Shown here in pieces: positions 48,093 through 57,338 of a stretch of DNA of 64,000 nt. Location: assembly GCA_002238825.1 (NCBI GenBank), contig MPNC01000014.1:1-64000 (forward strand), given 5' to 3'. The DNA comes from SAR202 cluster bacterium bin87 (GTDB lineage: Bacteria > Chloroflexota > Dehalococcoidia > Lucifugimonadales > UBA3495). The position numbers and the translations under genes are program-made. The notes beneath the pieces were generated by a model. It saw only the letters and a program-made list of their open reading frames with translations, was not told the DNA's origin and did no database searches. Position 1 is the stretch's first letter. Every line of letters starts with the position of its first letter.

Positions 48093-48221
48093 CTATTGTT
48101 CAGAGGCGGTCAGTTCTCGTCGCGGTCCGCACTGGAGGCAGCTGATGAACATGCCGCATGTGTCCAGTCACAACCGCAGGTTGCTGTGGCATTTCGCGCC
48201 AGCCTTGAACTTCAGCTTCAT
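48093..48221 (-). CDS. Small Cys-rich frame with an in-frame TGA
   Basis: From the ATG at 48221 (perfect AGGAGG 5 nt upstream) the frame reads MKLKFKAGAKCHSNLRL, TGA (48168-48170), LDTCGMFISCLQCGPRREL to a TAG at 48093. The Cys pattern (C..., C, CLQC) makes sense only across the TGA, as in short zinc-ribbon proteins. It may be a recent nonsense mutation, readthrough, or chance. The terminator hairpin just downstream supports a real transcript. Confidence 0.4.
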
Positions 48222-48697
48222 GTTCACCTCCTTCCGAATATGGCGGTGATAATACGCCGCAGGACACCGGGTTGACGGCGGATATTGTGGTCGTATCCAC
48301 ACGTGTAGCGGCTGCAGCGGTGATGCTGCGTAGTGTGCAACATGGTGCATCCTCCCGGTTCAGACTGTCCTGATTCTGAAATTGAACGCCTTTTATTCGA
48401 GTGATAGCCTCCTTGCTCTGTTTGACGGGAGTTTCCAATTGGTTAGCTGGTTCGATGCGTCGCCTGTATTGACTGGTCAGTTGTTGATAATATGTATCAT
48501 GCCAACTGATATTGAATATGTCAATATGCTTTACGTTCAACCTGACAGCATCGGCGGACAATGACCATCCGCTCGGGTCAGATCTGAGTTGCTATTGACA
48601 CCATCTCCTGCGACGGCGGATGCGACGGCGCCCAGGGTGCCGTCCCGAACGCCCGGCAGACGGGCGCTGGTGGGGGCATTTTCCCCGGTGCCGATGG
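48222..48697. other. Intergenic, promoter region
   Basis: A+T-richer than the surroundings, no gene. It likely contains divergent promoters for the small Cys-rich frame and the solute-binding protein. Confidence 0.4.
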
Positions 48698-49503
48698 ATG
48701 ATGATGCTTGCCCGATTGACAGGAAAACGGGCGTTCAGCGCCATTGTCGTCACTTTGCGTCTGAGAGGCGCGGTTGCGGCGGCGGCTGTTTGCCTTTCGA
48801 TTTTGGTGATTGCCTGTGCTTCCGGCGCGACGCCGCCGGAAGCGTGCGCGGACGGGAACCGGGAACTGAGGCTCGGCTTCTACGCGCACTTCGCTCCGGT
48901 CAGCCACAGCGCGGACGGTGAGCCGGGTTCTCCAGGCTTCGATGTTCACCTCGGGTACGAAGCTGACCTGCTGACCGCGCTGGAAGCCATGGACGGCGTG
49001 GGGGTGTCCTTCTCGCGGCGGGGCATCGGCATCTGGGACGACATCTGGCTGGCCTCGGCGGGTCCCGAGTTCGAGGTCATCGGCGGCGGAATAACGATCC
49101 TGAACTCCCGTACCCGCGACGCCCAGGGTAGGGAAGCGGTGGTCTTCACGTCGGGGCACATCGCCTTTCGGCAGTCGCTGCTGGTGCGGGCTGGGGAGGA
49201 AAGCCGCTTCACAGCCTACGACGACCTGACGTCGGACGTGCGGGTGGGCGCGTTGGCCGGCACCACCGGAGAGGCACGCCTGCTGGAGTTGACGGGCCTC
49301 ACCGATTCGAACGGCGCGCTTGCCGCTGGTGTGATCATCGACACTCCGCGCGGCGAGGTCGTCGCGGACGGCGCCTCGAACTACCGCATCACCGCCGCCG
49401 CTGCGTCGGAGAACCTGGCGGGAAGAAGCCGCATCCGTCCACCTGCCGACAACATGCCCGAGGTCGTGTATCTGGGCGACCGGCTGGGTGAGTCGGCGCT
49501 ACT
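48698..49503 (+). pseudogene. Extracellular solute-binding lipoprotein, 3' end cut by IS630
   Basis: 268 residues of a family 3-type substrate-binding protein. The lipoprotein signal is LSILVIAC. It continues ELRLGFYAHFAPVSHSADG, FDVHLGYEADLLTALEAM, DVRVGALAGTTGEARLLELTG and DTPRGEVVADGASNYR. The C-terminal lobe end, usually ~20-40 residues more, is replaced by the IS630 sequence after GESAL. It would deliver a small solute to an ABC importer, but no permease genes are next to it. Probably inactive or altered. Confidence 0.7.
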
Positions 49504-50745
49504 AAACCAAAGCCAAGGTGAAACCCGCATAGTGTTGGGGTAGGATAGAGGCGGTTGAGATGGCCGGAAAGGATCAGGAAAGCGGAGTGGGGGTGGTTGG
49601 TGAGCCTGCCGGAGATGGGAGCGCTGCTGGGTCGGTGGCGCATGGACGAGGCGGAGGTGCGGCGGCGGATGTACCGAGCGCCGACGCCCCGAGAGCGGGA
49701 AAGGTGGCACGCGGTGTGGTTGCTGACGCAGGGCTGGACGGCCGCGGCGGTAGCCCAGGCGTTGGAACGGGATGCCCATACGATTGGCGAATGGGCCCGG
49801 GCATTCGCGGAGGGCGGCCCCAAGGCGCTGGTTTTTGAACAGAGTGGTGGTCCCCCCCGCGCTGGACGTGGAGCAGCGGGCCGAGTTGAAGGCGGCGGTG
49901 CCGGGGTCTCCATCGCAAGCGGGCATCGATCTGTCCAACTGGAACTGGAAGGTGGTGCGCCGGTTTGTAGAGGAACGGTTCAGGCTGCAGCTGAGCCGGA
50001 GCAGTTGTTTGAACTACCTGCACCGGCTGGGGTTTGTGCTGAAGCGTCCCAAGAAACGGTTGGTCAAGGCGGACCCGGTACGGCGGGAAGCCTTTGTGGC
50101 GGAGTATGTCGCGCTGACAGAGGCGGCCCGGCGAACTGGGGCCAAGATATTCTTCGCTGACGAGGCCCACTTTCGTGCAGACGCGGACCTGCGTGGCAAG
50201 TGGGTGCTGAAGGGAGAACCTGCGTTGGTGGACTCCACCAGCCCGCGACGTGGTGAGAAGGCCAGCTACTACTCGGCGGTGTGCCTGGAGACCGGAGAGG
50301 TGGAGGTGATGGAACTGGAGGGCAACAGCAACTCCGCCACCTCAGCCGCCTTCCTGAAACAGTTGCGGGCGCAACACACCGAACCGCTGACCGTGATCTG
50401 GGACAATTCACCAGCCCATCGTGGCGACGCCCTGCGAGCCTATCTGGCCACGCCGGACTTGAACCTGCGCCTGGTGAACCTGCCCAACTACAGCCCCGAT
50501 TTCAACGCTGACGAGGCCATCTGGGGCTGGGTGCGCCAGGAGGCGACTGCCAACCAGTGCCTGGGCACTCGTGCCGCGGTGCGAGAGAAGGTGGGCGATT
50601 TTTTCATCAACTTGGCCGGCCGACGGGAGGAAGTCAAACGGCGCTGCCGGACCGCACTGCAAACACGAGCGGAAGCAATGATTGGCCGCGCCCCAGCCGA
50701 TTTTACCCGCTACCCAAATGTAGATTTCACCTTGGCTTCAGTTTA
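49503..50745 (+). mobile_element. Second IS630-family element
   Basis: Ends CTAAACCAAAGCCAAGGTGAAA (left) and CTAAACTGAAGCCAAGGTGAAA (right, inverted) agree at most positions, with TA at each border. It is unrelated in sequence to the element at 22379. Left flank: the solute-binding gene. Right flank: the last codons of the methyltransferase gene, whose stop TAA uses the IS border TA. Confidence 0.85.
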
Positions 50746-50746
50746 G
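49555..50746 (+). CDS. IS630-type transposase in two frames
   Basis: The first frame (from ~49555) has the HTH (WTAAAVAQALERDAHTIGEW). The second frame (from ~49850) has the DDE domain: IFFADEAHFRADADL, TVIWDNSPAHRGDALRAYL, NYSPDFNADEAIWGW. They join near the C7 run at 49853-49859, so a frameshift is needed. This may be programmed slippage or a mutation. About 390 aa when joined. Confidence 0.8.
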
Positions 50747-51876
50747 GCAACACCGTATTTCGTCAGTTTGGGAATTGATTCCTTGGCTAAATTAAAGTAT
50801 TCGGCATCCTTCTCCACACCCACGCTCGAATATCCCACCACGTTGCACGCTGCCAAGGTGGACCCTGCTCCCGCGAAGGGATCCAGTACGACGCCTTCAC
50901 CCGTGGGCAGGACTCCCCTTACCAGCGTTCGCATGTAGGATTGCGGTTTCAGGCTGGGATGGGGTGCAATACGCCGTTCCGCTGCCTGAGTCGGTGCCGA
51001 TGGCAACACGTCGCCAAAGGGTTTGTCCTGGCTGGGCCTCCTGAATCCTCCCGTGCCCCATTTTCGTAAATTGTCCTGCGCCCTGCCATCCAGCGGCTTC
51101 CGGAACAAAAGCCAAGGCTCCCACATCGACCTGGGCAACACGCTGACATCCGGGAATTCCCGGTGGGCTCCCTTCGGCCGGTCGCCGCCACGCATCGTCG
51201 TGGTCAGGCGAATGATTTCACCACGACGTTCCAAACCGGAAGCGGCCAAGGCTCCGGACACCAGGTAGGACACCAGGGGATTGGAGGCAACGACCACGTT
51301 GGCCCCCGGGACGATCACGCGGCGGACCAACTTACCCCACAATTCAAAGAACTCCTTGATACGGACCAACTGTTGGTGGTTCAGGATGGTGAATCGTGGT
51401 ATCGGGGTCCTCACTACTCCGTCAAAGGAAGGCGGAATTCTCCATACCCCTCCCCTACCGGAGCGGAGCTTGGCTTGCTGGCGGTCACTGTATTCAAACA
51501 ACCCGTACGGCGGGTCGGTCACAACCGCTTGAAACGAGTTGCCGGGCTGTCGTTCCAACCATGAAAGGCAATCGTCGTGATGTAGAGTGGACAGGAGGTG
51601 GAGGAAGGGTTTCTGGCGTTCCTTCACGGAGAAACCGGACGCTTCTACTGCAGACTTGGGGTTGCTTGACCGGTACAATCCCCGTCCTTCCCTGAGAAAA
51701 AGCCCCGGCGTGTTGAGGCGAAGATAGGAACGGACCGAAGAAGTGGGGGTCTCCCCGATGTCTTCATTGACCCGGGCGGAAATCTGACCTACGGACAGCG
51801 GCCCGACAGCCTCTTCTAGAATACGGATAATGGAGTCCCGCACCTTGCCTGGAGCGTTTTTGGTGCGCTTTTGCAT
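50743..51876 (-). CDS. DNA methyltransferase (N4-cytosine/N6-adenine) with winged helix
   Basis: About 377 residues from the ATG at 51876. The N-terminal ~70 residues look like a winged-helix domain (VRDSIIRILEEAVGPLSVGQI, ETPTSSVRSYLRL). Motif IV is AVVTDPPYGLFEYS, there is a long target-recognition segment with RTPIPRFTILNHQQLVR, and motif I is GVVLDPFAGAGSTLAACNVVG. No restriction enzyme is adjacent, so it may be solitary. The stop codon TAA is formed at the border of the second IS630 element, so the natural C-terminus may have been a little longer. Confidence 0.8.
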   Translation of the reverse strand: MQKRTKNAPGKVRDSIIRILEEAVGPLSVGQISARVNEDIGETPTSSVRSYLRLNTPGLFLREGRGLYRSSNPKSAVEASGFSVKERQKPFLHLLSTLHHDDCLSWLERQPGNSFQAVVTDPPYGLFEYSDRQQAKLRSGRGGVWRIPPSFDGVVRTPIPRFTILNHQQLVRIKEFFELWGKLVRRVIVPGANVVVASNPLVSYLVSGALAASGLERRGEIIRLTTTMRGGDRPKGAHREFPDVSVLPRSMWEPWLLFRKPLDGRAQDNLRKWGTGGFRRPSQDKPFGDVLPSAPTQAAERRIAPHPSLKPQSYMRTLVRGVLPTGEGVVLDPFAGAGSTLAACNVVGYSSVGVEKDAEYFNLAKESIPKLTKYGVA

Positions 51877-52256
51877 TGTCCGATCGTACGACGTCGGGAC
51901 GTCATAGGTCAATGCTTGATCAACACGCCATTTCGCAACAACCCTGTGGACGTTCCCTTGAACGTGCAGACGCACCGGCGGTCCCGCCGCTAAACCCGAA
52001 GCCACCGATGGCCCTGAGCCGGGGCAGTCAGACTGGAGACGGAAGGTGAGGCGAAGATTCGGTAGGGCGTTGATGCCGTTGGATAAGGGCAGGTGCTGCT
52101 TGTTTCAGTGGCGAGAAGGGGTTTTTGAACGTCCACAGCCCCCGGCGATGAGCGAGATCCAGGCGCAGATGGCAGCAGAAGACACGCGGCGTCCAGCCTG
52201 ACACGGGACAGCCGTGCGTTCAGGAATGCTTCCGGACAATCCGACGCTGTGCGCGG
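51877..52256. other. Intergenic between methyltransferase and IS1380 relic
   Basis: No gene. Short Ala/Arg/Gln-rich frames look like chance. Confidence 0.35.
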
Positions 52257-53624
52257 TCAGGAACATAGCTGCAGGGCGCGCAGTTTGGCAAGAGCGTGGC
52301 CGAACTGGTTTTGCCAGGACCAGCCCTGTGGCAGATGCAGGGTGAGGGGGCGTGCCTTTCGGGTGATGCGTCCGGCCAGGAAGAAGAAGCGCCGCCGCAG
52401 GGTTTTGGTGGTCGCCACCAGCTCGCCCAGACTAATGCGGCGGATCCAGCGGGCGGGGTTGTGGGCGATGACTTGGACCGCCAGCCAGGCACCGTTGGCG
52501 GGGAAGCGTCCCGAACGTAGATGGTTCGGCCCCACGCCGTATTTCAGAGCCCGTCCCGCACTTGATCCGGGGTCGCGGATGGCGTTCTCGATCTCGGCGT
52601 GGCGGCGATAGTCAGCCTCCAGTTCCCAGGTGTCACCCGCTCGGTCGGTGATGAAGGCGTGATAGCCGTAGTTGGCGAACAGCGCCAGTTGAGAGCCGGG
52701 GTGGGCTTGACCCGCCGGACGATGAGGCGCACGGCTGTCGTGTCGGGCTCATACGGGAAGGGCGTGTATTCAGTCTCGGCCACGTCGGCGGCGCCCTCCG
52801 TCCAGTACGGGATGGGCGTCCGGTCGGCCTCGGGTATGGTCTCGATGATGTTCCGCAAACTGTGTTGCTGACGGACGGTGATGGAGTAGCGGACCTTCGC
52901 CATGCGTCAGTCGGCGACAATGGCATGGTTGTAGAAGCCGCTGTTGGCCCGCACGGTGAGTTGACCCGTGGCGCGGACATGGCGTACCCGGCTCACCGTC
53001 TCTCGCAGGAAGTCGGCCGCGCCTCGGGGCCGTGTTGGCCCGGCCCTGGCGCAGCCGTGCCATCAACACCTCTCCGGCACCCGCGGCCACGGCCAACATC
53101 AGATGATAGCCTCGCTGGCCGGCGTAGCTGTGGCGCTGCGCGCCCTCCTTGCACAGCCCGTAGGTCTCGTCCACCTGCGGCGGATGGAGTCCCAGGTCGA
53201 TGGTCAACGGATCAGTGCCAGGGCCGGCGCCAGCGGCCCAGCCTCGGGCCAGCGCCTCCCAGGTCATCCGATCGAGCTGGCGGACATGGCCCCACCAGAA
53301 ACTCCGCAGAAAGGTCCCCAGCGTGGATGGCGCCTTCACGACACAACCCAGCACCCGCTCGGTCCTGCCAGCGCACAGCGCATCGGCGTCATCGATGTCC
53401 GCCACAGGCGGACCACCGGCCAGCGACACCGCCGCCAGGGTCAGCAGCTTATCCCCTGGGTTTGCCCGACCCGGCACATCTCCCAGATCAACGCGGTTGT
53501 CCAGCAGCTCTCCCGGTCCCAGATGACGGGCCAAGGTGACCAGCAGGATCAGTCCAGCGTTCGCCACCAAGCGGTGATCATCGAAGGCGACGGTGATGTG
53601 GTCAGGGCGCTCGCGAGGTAGCAT
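52257..53624 (-). pseudogene. IS1380-family transposase, multiply frameshifted
   Basis: Pieces in successive frames give a full IS1380 transposase. The start region is VAFDDHRLVANAGLILLVTLA. The first Asp is in PLTIDLGLHPPQVDETYGLC, followed by AQRHSYAGQRGYHLMLAV. Then QLTVRANSGFYNHAIV (second Asp changed to DC), RYSITVRQQHSLRNIIETIPEAD, and the Glu-bearing EADYRRHAEIENAIRDP. The end is RFFFLAGRITRKARPLTLHLP. At least three frameshifts. A second, smaller relic of this family is at 4390-4634. Confidence 0.8.
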
Positions 53625-53744
53625 CCATCGGGTGCTCCTCGTTTCGGGTTGGTTTCTTGTTTCAAAAACCATTATCCTCGAAGCCGGGAGCACTTTCTCA
53701 CCCCTTCAGCACCCCGCCACATTCATCTCTGCGGTGGATTCGGG

Positions 53745-53912
53745 CTAACGTTCTGCGCCGGATGACGCGTCCCGCCAGATATGCTCGTCGGCAACGATAT
53801 ACCCCGCTTCTTCGGCTGCTGCCCGGCACGCCAGTTCTTGAGTCTCCAGCGATGTGCCGGAACGGCTTTGTGCACTGGTGCTGACTCTTTTATAGACTCC
53901 GGTACGCATCAT
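53745..53912 (-). pseudogene. Serine recombinase N-terminal fragment
   Basis: MMRTGVYKRVSTSAQSRSGT then SLETQELACRAAAEEAGYIV and WRDASSGAER, ending at a stop. This is the first ~55 residues of a resolvase domain with the catalytic Ser (RVST, Ser11) retained. The remainder is missing, the neighbour being the IS1380 relic. Confidence 0.75.
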
Positions 53913-53975
53913 ACGACATCCTGATTTGTGAACTAAATTCTGAAGATCCCTCGGCGACCAAACCGTCGCTGCTTG

Positions 53976-54021
53976 ACCGAAGGCCGCCCAGACCACGCTT
54001 TAGGGCTGAGCGGCCTTCGGT
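53976..54021 (-). terminator. 12-bp-stem hairpin
   Basis: ACCGAAGGCCGC ... GCGGCCTTCGGT, 22-nt loop. It follows the minus-strand 54032 gene. Confidence 0.55.
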
Positions 54022-54031
54022 ACGGGCCCAA

Positions 54032-54595
54032 TCAACCTTGGGGGTTTTTTCGGGTGTAGCGCGACAGCACGTGTGAGACCCATCGTCGCTTGCTGCCTCC
54101 GTCCGGAAGCCGGTACCACCGCACCCTGACGTTGGACCCACACCGAGAGGACCAACCGGGATCGTCGACCGGCGTTGTGGGCAGAGATTCAACGCTGTCA
54201 TGGCGCACAACGTCTGATTGGTGCGCAATGTCAGGATAGCCCTGCGATTGAGTTCCCGCCGGATTGTCATTATCATGCGGGCCAGACGACTGCGGCCCGA
54301 ACCGGTCCAGGTGGTGGGCCGCGCCGGAGCTGCCAAACTCACGCGGCCCTTTTTGTTTGCTCGTCATAAGACTTCTCCTATTGATTTCGTCGTCCGGAAG
54401 CCGCGCCGCAGGTCTGCCAGGAGCAGCAATTGCGCCGTGCCGCGGACCGCTGGCAGTTTCACGCCAGACATGTTGGTCATCAACCTCGCAGCCGTCAGCG
54501 GCAGCCCGTGCCCGGCATGCCGCCTGCTGAGCATAGAAAGACTTATTTCCCTCCGGGTCGGGGTTGATACAGCGAGCGTAAATTCCGACAGCCAT
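54032..54595 (-). CDS. Inactive resolvase N-domain fused to a small accessory domain
   Basis: One 188-codon frame from the ATG at 54595. Residues 1-~55 resemble the resolvase start (VGIYARCINPDPEGNKSFYAQ, ACRARAAADGCEVDDQHVWRE), but Ile replaces the catalytic Ser after the Arg. From the internal ATG at 54367 (AGGAG 7 nt upstream), a 111-residue part ends in GWSSRCGSNVRVRWYRLPDG and KRRWVSHVLSRYTR. That part is homologous to the independent gene at 57339-57671. It could be translated as a fusion, as the internal product, or both. Function unknown. Confidence 0.6.
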   Translation of the reverse strand: MAVGIYARCINPDPEGNKSFYAQQAACRARAAADGCEVDDQHVWRETASGPRHGAIAAPGRPAARLPDDEINRRSLMTSKQKGPREFGSSGAAHHLDRFGPQSSGPHDNDNPAGTQSQGYPDIAHQSDVVRHDSVESLPTTPVDDPGWSSRCGSNVRVRWYRLPDGGSKRRWVSHVLSRYTRKNPQG

Positions 54596-54664
54596 TCTCA
54601 TCCTCCGCGCAAAGTGCGCTCACCCAGGAGGCTGCGTGGAATACGCAGTCAGTAGCGCGGAAGC

Positions 54665-55006
54665 CTACTGGCCCTGCACGAAATGCACCTCCACATCGCG
54701 CGACTTGAACTCGCGCATCAGCATCAGCAGATCGACGAAGTCACGAGACAATCGTGCGAGATCGTCAACAAACAGCGCGTCAAATTCGCCATTTGCTGCC
54801 ATGAGGCGCACCTTGTTCATCTGTGGCCGGTCCAGGTCTGAACCCGAACCAACCTCGGTGAGAATGTCCCTAGAGCCGATCACGTACCCCAGGGATTCCG
54901 CCAGCTTGGTGCATGCCTCAACCTGTGCGTACAGCGGCGCTCTGCCTTCCTGTCCTAGGGTTGCACTTCGGGCGTATATTTTCCCCTTCCTTTCCTTTGC
55001 CGACAT
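54665..55006 (-). CDS. Stand-alone resolvase domain, catalytic Ser replaced
   Basis: 113 residues covering only the resolvase fold: KIYARSATLGQEGRAPLYAQ, VEACTKLAESLGYVIG, DRPQMNKVRLMAANGEFDALF, VDDLARLSRDFVDLLMLMREF. The position of the nucleophile (Arg-x-Ser) holds Ala, while the later Arg residues (ARLSRD) remain. It has a perfect ribosome site (AGGAGG, 6 nt, ATG at 55006). Probably a non-catalytic, dimerising paralogue able to modulate the active recombinases; this is inference. Confidence 0.7.
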   Translation of the reverse strand: MSAKERKGKIYARSATLGQEGRAPLYAQVEACTKLAESLGYVIGSRDILTEVGSGSDLDRPQMNKVRLMAANGEFDALFVDDLARLSRDFVDLLMLMREFKSRDVEVHFVQGQ

Positions 55007-55361
55007 GTCGATCCTCCTTTCCTCCCGGGTCTTGTCCTTCCGGGTCTCGGTTGTCCCAAGTCCGCCGACTTGGCATCGGACTTTCTGCGTTCGACCGCTC
55101 TGCGATCTCGTGCAGACCGTCTCCCATGATGTACCGCCTATAGATCACCTGAAGTCCCGGTTCTTTGACCGAAATCGCGACTAGATGCCGTCTGGGTGCT
55201 ATGCCGGCGGCCTTTCAGTCATTTTACCCTGACCGCGGTCTTGGCAAATCGGACGTCCGATCCGCCAAGACTGCGATGATCTTTTTGCCTCACCGAAGAA
55301 TATTACCGAGACTTTAGCACCGGGTGTCCCGCGTCAACCATATTTGCCTATTTGGCGTCAA
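55007..55361. promoter_or_regulatory. Leader of the minus-strand recombinase genes
   Basis: No gene. It contains the 34-bp dyad at 55238-55271. Its position before the 55006 gene fits a promoter/operator or recombination site. Confidence 0.45.
55238..55271. repeat. 34-bp dyad-symmetric site
   Basis: GTCTTGGCAAATCGGAC directly followed by GTCCGATCCGCCAAGAC: 17-bp arms, 15 of 17 positions symmetric, no spacer. This is the size and symmetry of a serine recombinase crossover site or a repressor operator. Confidence 0.6.
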
Positions 55362-55566
55362 TCAGTTTTGCCGGTTCACCTCCTCGGCCGCGGCAGTCTC
55401 GCCCCGTTGCTGTGCTGCGTCAGTCCGGTAGCTGGGGACGTCAAACTCCAGGATGACGGAGTGGTGGACGACCCGGTCGATGGCCGCGGCGGTGGCCATG
55501 GGGTTGGCGAATTTTCCTTGCCGCCGGCTGCTGACGACGGTGGGCCGGCCGCAGGTGTGTTGGTGC
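55362..55566 (-). pseudogene. IstB C-terminal relic (third IS21-type element)
   Basis: RPTVVSSRRQGKFANPMATA, then AIDRVVHHSVILEFDVPSYRTD and a stop at 55362. This is the end of an IstB-like ATPase (TSN....W....GD...A.A.LDRLLHH). Only the last ~65 residues remain. Confidence 0.7.
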
Positions 55567-55748
55567 GGTTCGGGAGCGTCGGCCGGCTACTCGGTGACGG
55601 CCGGCGCCGTGAGGGTTACCGATAGCGGCCAACTGCGCGACGGTTTTTGAAACGACCGGTTGAGGTCCTCCGCGCGGGATTTCTCCCCTGCCGGTCAGGT
55701 CAGTTTGCTCTGTATCTGTACTTCTTCCGAGTTTCCGGCACGCTCCGG

Positions 55749-55964
55749 TTACGGCGACTGGGCAGGTCCAAGGACCCGGTAGCCATTCTTCTCCTCTGTC
55801 CGCTCAGCCATCGGCAATATCTCGACCACCACATTGGCTAGGCCGACGACCTCGCCGTTCTCGGCGAATCTGTAGCCATCACCGATTGCGCCGCTCCAGG
55901 TTATTCCGTAGAGGCAGTCCCTGAACGCATCGGCGTCCTGGTCGTCGTCGGTGATTAACGACAA
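55749..55964 (-). CDS. Hypothetical 71-aa protein
   Basis: Frame SLITDDDQDADAFRDCLYGI, SGAIGDGYRFAENGEVVGLAN, VVVEILPMAERTEEKNGYRV. It looks protein-like (regular hydrophobic spacing, acid-rich), but the TTG start lacks a strong ribosome site and it lies inside the IS21 relic. Low certainty. Confidence 0.3.
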   Translation of the reverse strand: MSLITDDDQDADAFRDCLYGITWSGAIGDGYRFAENGEVVGLANVVVEILPMAERTEEKNGYRVLGPAQSP

Positions 55965-56652
55965 TAGGGGGTGCGGGCGCGCCGATCTGGCTGCCGCCGA
56001 CGATTCCTTGTCGGCCGCACGTCTCCCCGGGCCGATCCCGGAGGGGACACGACGCACGTCGCCCGGGCCGATCCCGGAGGGGACACGACGCACGTCGCCC
56101 CGGGCCGATACCAGACGACAGGCTCTCTTGGCGGCGTGTCCGCCATCCGCACCGTGGTCTTGCTGCGCTTGCACCAATTCCCCTTCAGCGCGAAACGCCG
56201 CAGCGGCGGGTCCGATACCTGGCATCCCCGCATGGCCAGCAGCTCGTGGATTCGGGTCATCTGCGGCCGGTCTTTGGTGATCCACTGGTAGATCTGGTCC
56301 GACCACGGCTCCAATTGGTCCTGCCGAGGCATCGCCAGCCGGCTCAGTTGGTCCTCGGTCGTCGCCGGCCCACCTTGCGTGATGCCCTGCAACTCTCAGG
56401 CTTACCCATTTTGTCATCGCGCGGAGCGAATCGACGGGGTGATCTCGTTACTACAGTAGCGTTCCTTGCCTCAACGAGATTGCCGCGCTTCGCTCGCAAT
56501 GACGGTTCCAGTGAAACTGGGTACGCATGAGCCTGCAACCGCGCCGCCGCCAGGCACTTGCGTACCGTATTGCGCGACAACCCGGTGCCCGTCGCGGTCC
56601 GCCGCTGACTGTTTCCCGCCTTCCAAAGGCGGATGACTTCTCGTAGCTCCAT
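55955..56652 (-). pseudogene. IstA relic interrupted by a small palindromic element
   Basis: MELREVIRLWKAGNSQRRTA then GTGLSRNTVRKCLAAARLQ is an IstA HTH. After the 56413-56503 element another frame gives LEPWSDQIYQWITKDRPQMT, RIHELLAMRGCQVSD, RRFALKGN and TTVRMADTPPREPV, the next part of an IstA. The catalytic domain is lost. A 36-bp tandem duplication (56029-56100) lies in its remains. Confidence 0.7.
56413..56503. repeat. MITE-like / palindromic repeat element
   Basis: Outer ends GTCATCGCGCGGAGCGAA (left) and GTCATTGCGAGCGAAGCG (right, inverted), with an internal CTACAGTAG dyad and CAACGAGATTGCC. These are the familiar GTCATTGCGAG...GCAATCTC repeats scattered through many bacterial genomes. 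Non-coding. Confidence 0.65.
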
Positions 56653-56808
56653 TCGGTGAACCTACCGGTACGCCATCGCTGCACCTCAATGTCGAAGTGC
56701 AACAATGGTCGCCGATCTGGCCCCCCAAGTGGACTAATGACCCTGTGAATCTGTGTTGCTGTTCTACGATTCTGTCATCAGCTAACTGGTCAGCGAAAAT
56801 GTCACCCC

Positions 56809-56979
56809 ATGATGGAAGTGACATTGAAACAGCGAGAACAGGCAAGGATCAAAGTGCTCAACACCGTACTGGAATACCACCTTCCCATCGCCCAGGCCGC
56901 CGAGATCATGGGAGTCAGTGAACGCCACACCAAGCGCCTGGTGGCGGCCTACCGCAAGGACGGTCCTGCGGCGCTCGAA
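56809..56979 (+). pseudogene. Transposase HTH N-terminus, truncated
   Basis: KVLNTVLEYHLPIAQAAEIMG, VSERHTKRLVAAYRKDGPAALE is the N-terminal HTH of ISNCY/IS481-type transposases (V..VLEG..T..QAAE.LG.S.RQ.KRL...YR..G..GL). It is followed within 10 nt by the palindrome at 56977 and a stop, with no catalytic domain. Confidence 0.6.
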
Positions 56980-57002
56980 TTTGTGACGTGCGTCACAAAT
57001 TC
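56977..57002. promoter_or_regulatory. 26-bp perfect palindrome
   Basis: GAATTTGTGACG, TG, CGTCACAAATTC. It sits upstream of the plus-strand recombinase cluster and is A+T-rich at its ends, like an operator for a dimeric regulator (core GTGACG..CGTCAC). Confidence 0.55.
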
Positions 57003-57184
57003 AGTCGGGTCCTTGCATGGGCCTGGCCGTCGGGGGCTAGATTAGAAACGCCACGGCCCAGGACCACCATGCCCCTGGCCGAGCATCCGAAACGGCTTGC
57101 CCACAGCAGTGGGCGATCGAAGCATCTCCCTCGCGATGATTCGAAACGACGTCCGATTTGCAAAATCGCGGTTACGGTAGAATT

Positions 57185-57337
57185 ATGAACGGACATGGCC
57201 AACCCGGGCACTTAGTTGCGAAATCGGCCAAGGCCAGCCCGATACAGGAGGTGAAAACCGAATTTGCAAGACGTCTAGCGCACGGGCTTTGCACTGGGCG
57301 CGACGCTAGCACCGCGTTTACCGAAAAGGAGCATTAG
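57185..57337 (+). CDS. Possible 50-aa small basic protein
   Basis: An ATG at 57185 lies just after a TTGCAA/TAGAAT promoter-like pair (57160-57182), perhaps too close for it. The frame reads SPIQEVKTEFARRLAHGLC, DASTAFTEKEH and stops 1 nt before the 57339 ATG. An internal GTG also exists. Candidate recombination-directionality or regulatory peptide, by position only. Confidence 0.3.
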   Translation: MNGHGQPGHLVAKSAKASPIQEVKTEFARRLAHGLCTGRDASTAFTEKEH

Positions 57338-57338
57338 C

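Noticed and set aside
52968-53621. 217-codon plus-strand frame
   Set aside because: It is the reverse strand of a frameshifted IS1380 transposase.
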